Positions 5,654 to 6,930 of a stretch of 6,930 nt of DNA are shown one piece after another. The notes under the pieces were generated by a model. The model searched no databases, was not told the origin of the DNA, and saw only the letters and a program-made list of their open reading frames with translations. Position 1 is the stretch's first letter; the number at the start of each line of letters is the position of its first letter. Origin of the DNA: Bacteroidales bacterium UBA3709 (GTDB lineage Bacteria > Bacteroidota > Bacteroidia > Bacteroidales > UBA932); NCBI GenBank assembly GCA_002372015.1, contig DFIA01000004.1, positions 1 through 6,930 on the forward strand, written 5' to 3'. Made by a program: the position numbers and the translations under genes.

Positions 5654-6634
5654 ATGAAGAGAATTACATTATTATTTGCTGCAATAATGTTGGCTATATT
5701 GGCTGCGGCGCAAGATTCTAAACGAATGCGAATACCAAAATTGTCTTTTTCTGATTCAACTCAAAAATCGTTATATAATAATGTAGTGGCTTTATATAAC
5801 GACAGATATGAGGCCTTTGGTTTTGAAGATGAAGAGTTGCTGCCTTGTTGGAAAGGTGTACCGCATAAGCGTATGGCTCTTGTCTTTTTGGAATATGCAA
5901 TGGTATCGCAGAATAACGGAAAAGAGAAGGTGTATTCCGATAAAGATGTTGTAGAGGTAGGAAAGGCTATGGTAGAATGGGGGATGAAAGAGGATAAGGT
6001 TTCATACCCGCCTTATTATCCGTTTAATTACCAAGCATATCAGGAATATGTAATGAATCTGCTTGCGCCATTGGCTCCAAAGCTTGATAGACTTCCACAG
6101 TATCTTTTGAATGCCTATGCCCGCACAGAATCTAATCTAAAACATTTTCTGTCTATGCTAAAGTTTGAGTTAGTGCGCAATAGAATCAAGCCGGCAAATT
6201 TGCGTTCTGCTCTCATAGCAGAAGGAGAGGCTTGGTCTGTTCTCAGAGGAGAGTTAGAAGATGTATATGTCAAGTATAAATATGCAATAAATGGTGGTAT
6301 TTATTATTCTATGCTGCCGTTGGAAATAAGTTCGTTTCTCCAGCAGGCAGACAAAGAAAGAAATATATCTGTTAGCGTATTGGATGCTATATCGAGAGAC
6401 GATATAGGGGCTATTTATCCTCCAATTTCTGCCGATAACAGTGCAGATAGTCTTCAGTTAGTTATAAGTGAGATGAAGGAAAACAAGGTGGATACAAGCA
6501 GATTCGATTCTCTGTGGGGCGAGTTTTTATCTGCGAGAGAGGTTGTTGCAAACCTGCTTTCTCCTAAACAGAAACAAATATATGAAGATGATATACAGCG
6601 TTACTATAAGCTATTGCAACAGCTAACAAAATAA
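5654..6634 (+). CDS. Secreted protein of unknown function, mostly helical
   Basis: I do not recognise this family. The 326-residue product starts with a clear type I signal peptide (MKR, then ITLLFAAIMLAILAAA, then Q20). Cleavage after Ala19 leaves an N-terminal Gln, as in the other secreted protein of this window. There is no lipobox, so a soluble periplasmic or secreted product is expected. The mature part is charged, tyrosine-rich and apparently helical. An aromatic/Pro cluster (YPPYYPFNYQAYQEY, about 114-128) is followed by long helices, and the final 40 residues (SPKQKQIYEDDIQRYYKLLQQ) could form a coiled coil. It has only one obvious cysteine after the signal peptide (LLPCWKG). An in-frame ATG at 5633 would add seven residues; 5654 was preferred because it begins the signal peptide directly. 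It stands alone, with about 0.4 kb of non-coding DNA before it and 0.24 kb after it. Confidence 0.75.
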   Translation: MKRITLLFAAIMLAILAAAQDSKRMRIPKLSFSDSTQKSLYNNVVALYNDRYEAFGFEDEELLPCWKGVPHKRMALVFLEYAMVSQNNGKEKVYSDKDVVEVGKAMVEWGMKEDKVSYPPYYPFNYQAYQEYVMNLLAPLAPKLDRLPQYLLNAYARTESNLKHFLSMLKFELVRNRIKPANLRSALIAEGEAWSVLRGELEDVYVKYKYAINGGIYYSMLPLEISSFLQQADKERNISVSVLDAISRDDIGAIYPPISADNSADSLQLVISEMKENKVDTSRFDSLWGEFLSAREVVANLLSPKQKQIYEDDIQRYYKLLQQLTK

Positions 6635-6717
6635 TGATTTTGCGCTGGTTGCCGGTTATGAGTTATTTGCGATTTCCATCTAAATCTTGGAAAGAGAAGG
6701 AACTGATGGAGAAATAA
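6634..6717 (+). CDS. Candidate 27-residue small ORF overlapping the stop of the secreted-protein gene
   Basis: The ATG at 6634 shares its first base with the preceding stop codon (TAATG). The frame stays open to TAA 6715-6717 and encodes a basic peptide beginning MILRWLPVMSYLRFPSKSWK. No Shine-Dalgarno sequence precedes it and no family is recognisable. It is short enough to arise by chance; the main reason to list it is the coupling geometry, which parallels the small ORF after the HD gene. Confidence 0.18.
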   Translation: MILRWLPVMSYLRFPSKSWKEKELMEK

Positions 6718-6776
6718 GAATGAGGTTAAGTCCAGCAAAAATGGCGGTGTTTTTCCAAACAAACTGCAGGAGAACG

Positions 6777-6800
6777 CATGTAATTATGTTAAATTTCATG
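6777..6800. promoter_or_regulatory. Imperfect inverted repeat upstream of the HipB-like gene
   Basis: CATGTAATT (6777-6785) and AATTTCATG (6792-6800) are reverse complements with one mismatch in nine positions, around a 6-bp spacer. The site lies about 40-65 bp upstream of the candidate -7 box. XRE/HipB proteins usually bind palindromes near their own promoter, so this is a reasonable operator candidate. AT-rich DNA also produces such repeats by chance. Confidence 0.3.
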
Positions 6801-6827
6801 GATTTTATATTAGAAGTGATGTAATAT

Positions 6828-6848
6828 CAAAATAAAGTTGTAATTTTG
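6828..6848. promoter_or_regulatory. Inverted repeat overlapping the -7 box of the HipB-like gene (candidate autoregulatory operator)
   Basis: CAAAAT (6828-6833) and ATTTTG (6843-6848) are perfect reverse complements separated by 9 bp, giving a centre-to-centre spacing of 15 bp. The right arm lies inside the candidate -7 element, so a protein bound here would block the promoter. This fits the autorepression typical of HipB-type antitoxins, but binding is inferred. Confidence 0.3.
6841..6848 (+). promoter_or_regulatory. Bacteroidetes -7 promoter element for the HipB-like gene
   Basis: TAATTTTG, in the context GTTGTAATTTTGCA, is an exact match to TAnnTTTG and a very common form of the element in Bacteroidales. 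It ends 23 bp before the ATG at 6872, leaving a leader of roughly 15-20 bases. No clear TTTG -33 box is seen at 19-21 bp upstream. Confidence 0.6.
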
Positions 6849-6871
6849 CATTCGAAACAATATAATTTGAC

Positions 6872-6930
6872 ATGGAAAGGACAAAACTATCAGCAGTTGT
6901 AAAGACCCTCCGCAAGGAATATGGTCTTAC
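6872..6930 (+). CDS. HipB-like XRE-family helix-turn-helix regulator (5' end only)
   Basis: Only the first 19 complete codons are in the window: MERTKLSAVVKTLRKEYGL, followed by AC, which must encode Thr. The pattern 'LSAVVKTLRKEYGLT' matches the first helix of small Bacteroidetes XRE proteins of the HipB/y4mF type, which continue with a QEELAEKAGV-like recognition segment. Such proteins are usually about 70-110 residues and are commonly encoded just before a HipA-like kinase, acting as its antitoxin and as autorepressor. A strong -7 box and an overlapping palindrome precede it. The downstream partner is outside the window, so the hipBA assignment is inferred. Confidence 0.65.
   Translation, partial: MERTKLSAVVKTLRKEYGL

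Noticed and set aside
6736..6754. AAAAA...TTTTT as a terminator after the secreted-protein gene
   Set aside because: The stem would be five A-T pairs around an 8-base loop with no GC base, which would not be stable.

Overview
The window looks like chromosomal DNA of a member of the Bacteroidota, probably Bacteroidales. It is AT-rich. Several gene starts are preceded by exact matches to the TAnnTTTG -7 element, genes mostly lack Shine-Dalgarno sequences, and two exported proteins are predicted to have Gln immediately after the signal peptidase cut, the usual Bacteroidetes arrangement. No rRNA, tRNA, transposase or CRISPR array is visible.

Layout. Bases 1-208 are non-coding and hold a pentanucleotide repeat at the edge, an inverted repeat and a candidate promoter. 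They lead into a plus-strand pair: a class I SAM-dependent methyltransferase with an N-terminal winged-helix domain (209-1291) and, 11 bp later, an unrecognised secreted protein with an acidic calcium-loop motif (1303-2451). A convergent minus-strand pair follows: a lipoprotein with a similar acidic loop (3412-4071) whose stop codon overlaps the start of a BASS-family sodium-coupled transporter (2483-3412). Divergent from the lipoprotein, across 69 bp that contain a perfect short palindrome, is an HD-domain phosphohydrolase related to the SAMHD1/dGTPase group (4141-5241). Next is a 0.4 kb gene-poor stretch with extreme strand asymmetry (almost no C on the plus strand) and a degenerate repeat of about 26-38 bp. 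Then come another unrecognised secreted protein (5654-6634), a 237 bp gap, and at the right edge the first 19 codons of a HipB/XRE-type helix-turn-helix regulator (6872 onward), probably the first gene of a hipBA-like module outside the window.

How the genes relate. The methyltransferase and the secreted protein are probably co-transcribed. The lipoprotein and transporter are very likely translationally coupled and so plausibly act at one envelope function. The HD enzyme may share a control region with that pair. I see no convincing complete new multi-gene system. The parts most worth follow-up are the C-depleted repeat tract, two tiny ORFs that each begin in a TAATG overlap with the preceding gene, and the palindromes at three promoter regions.
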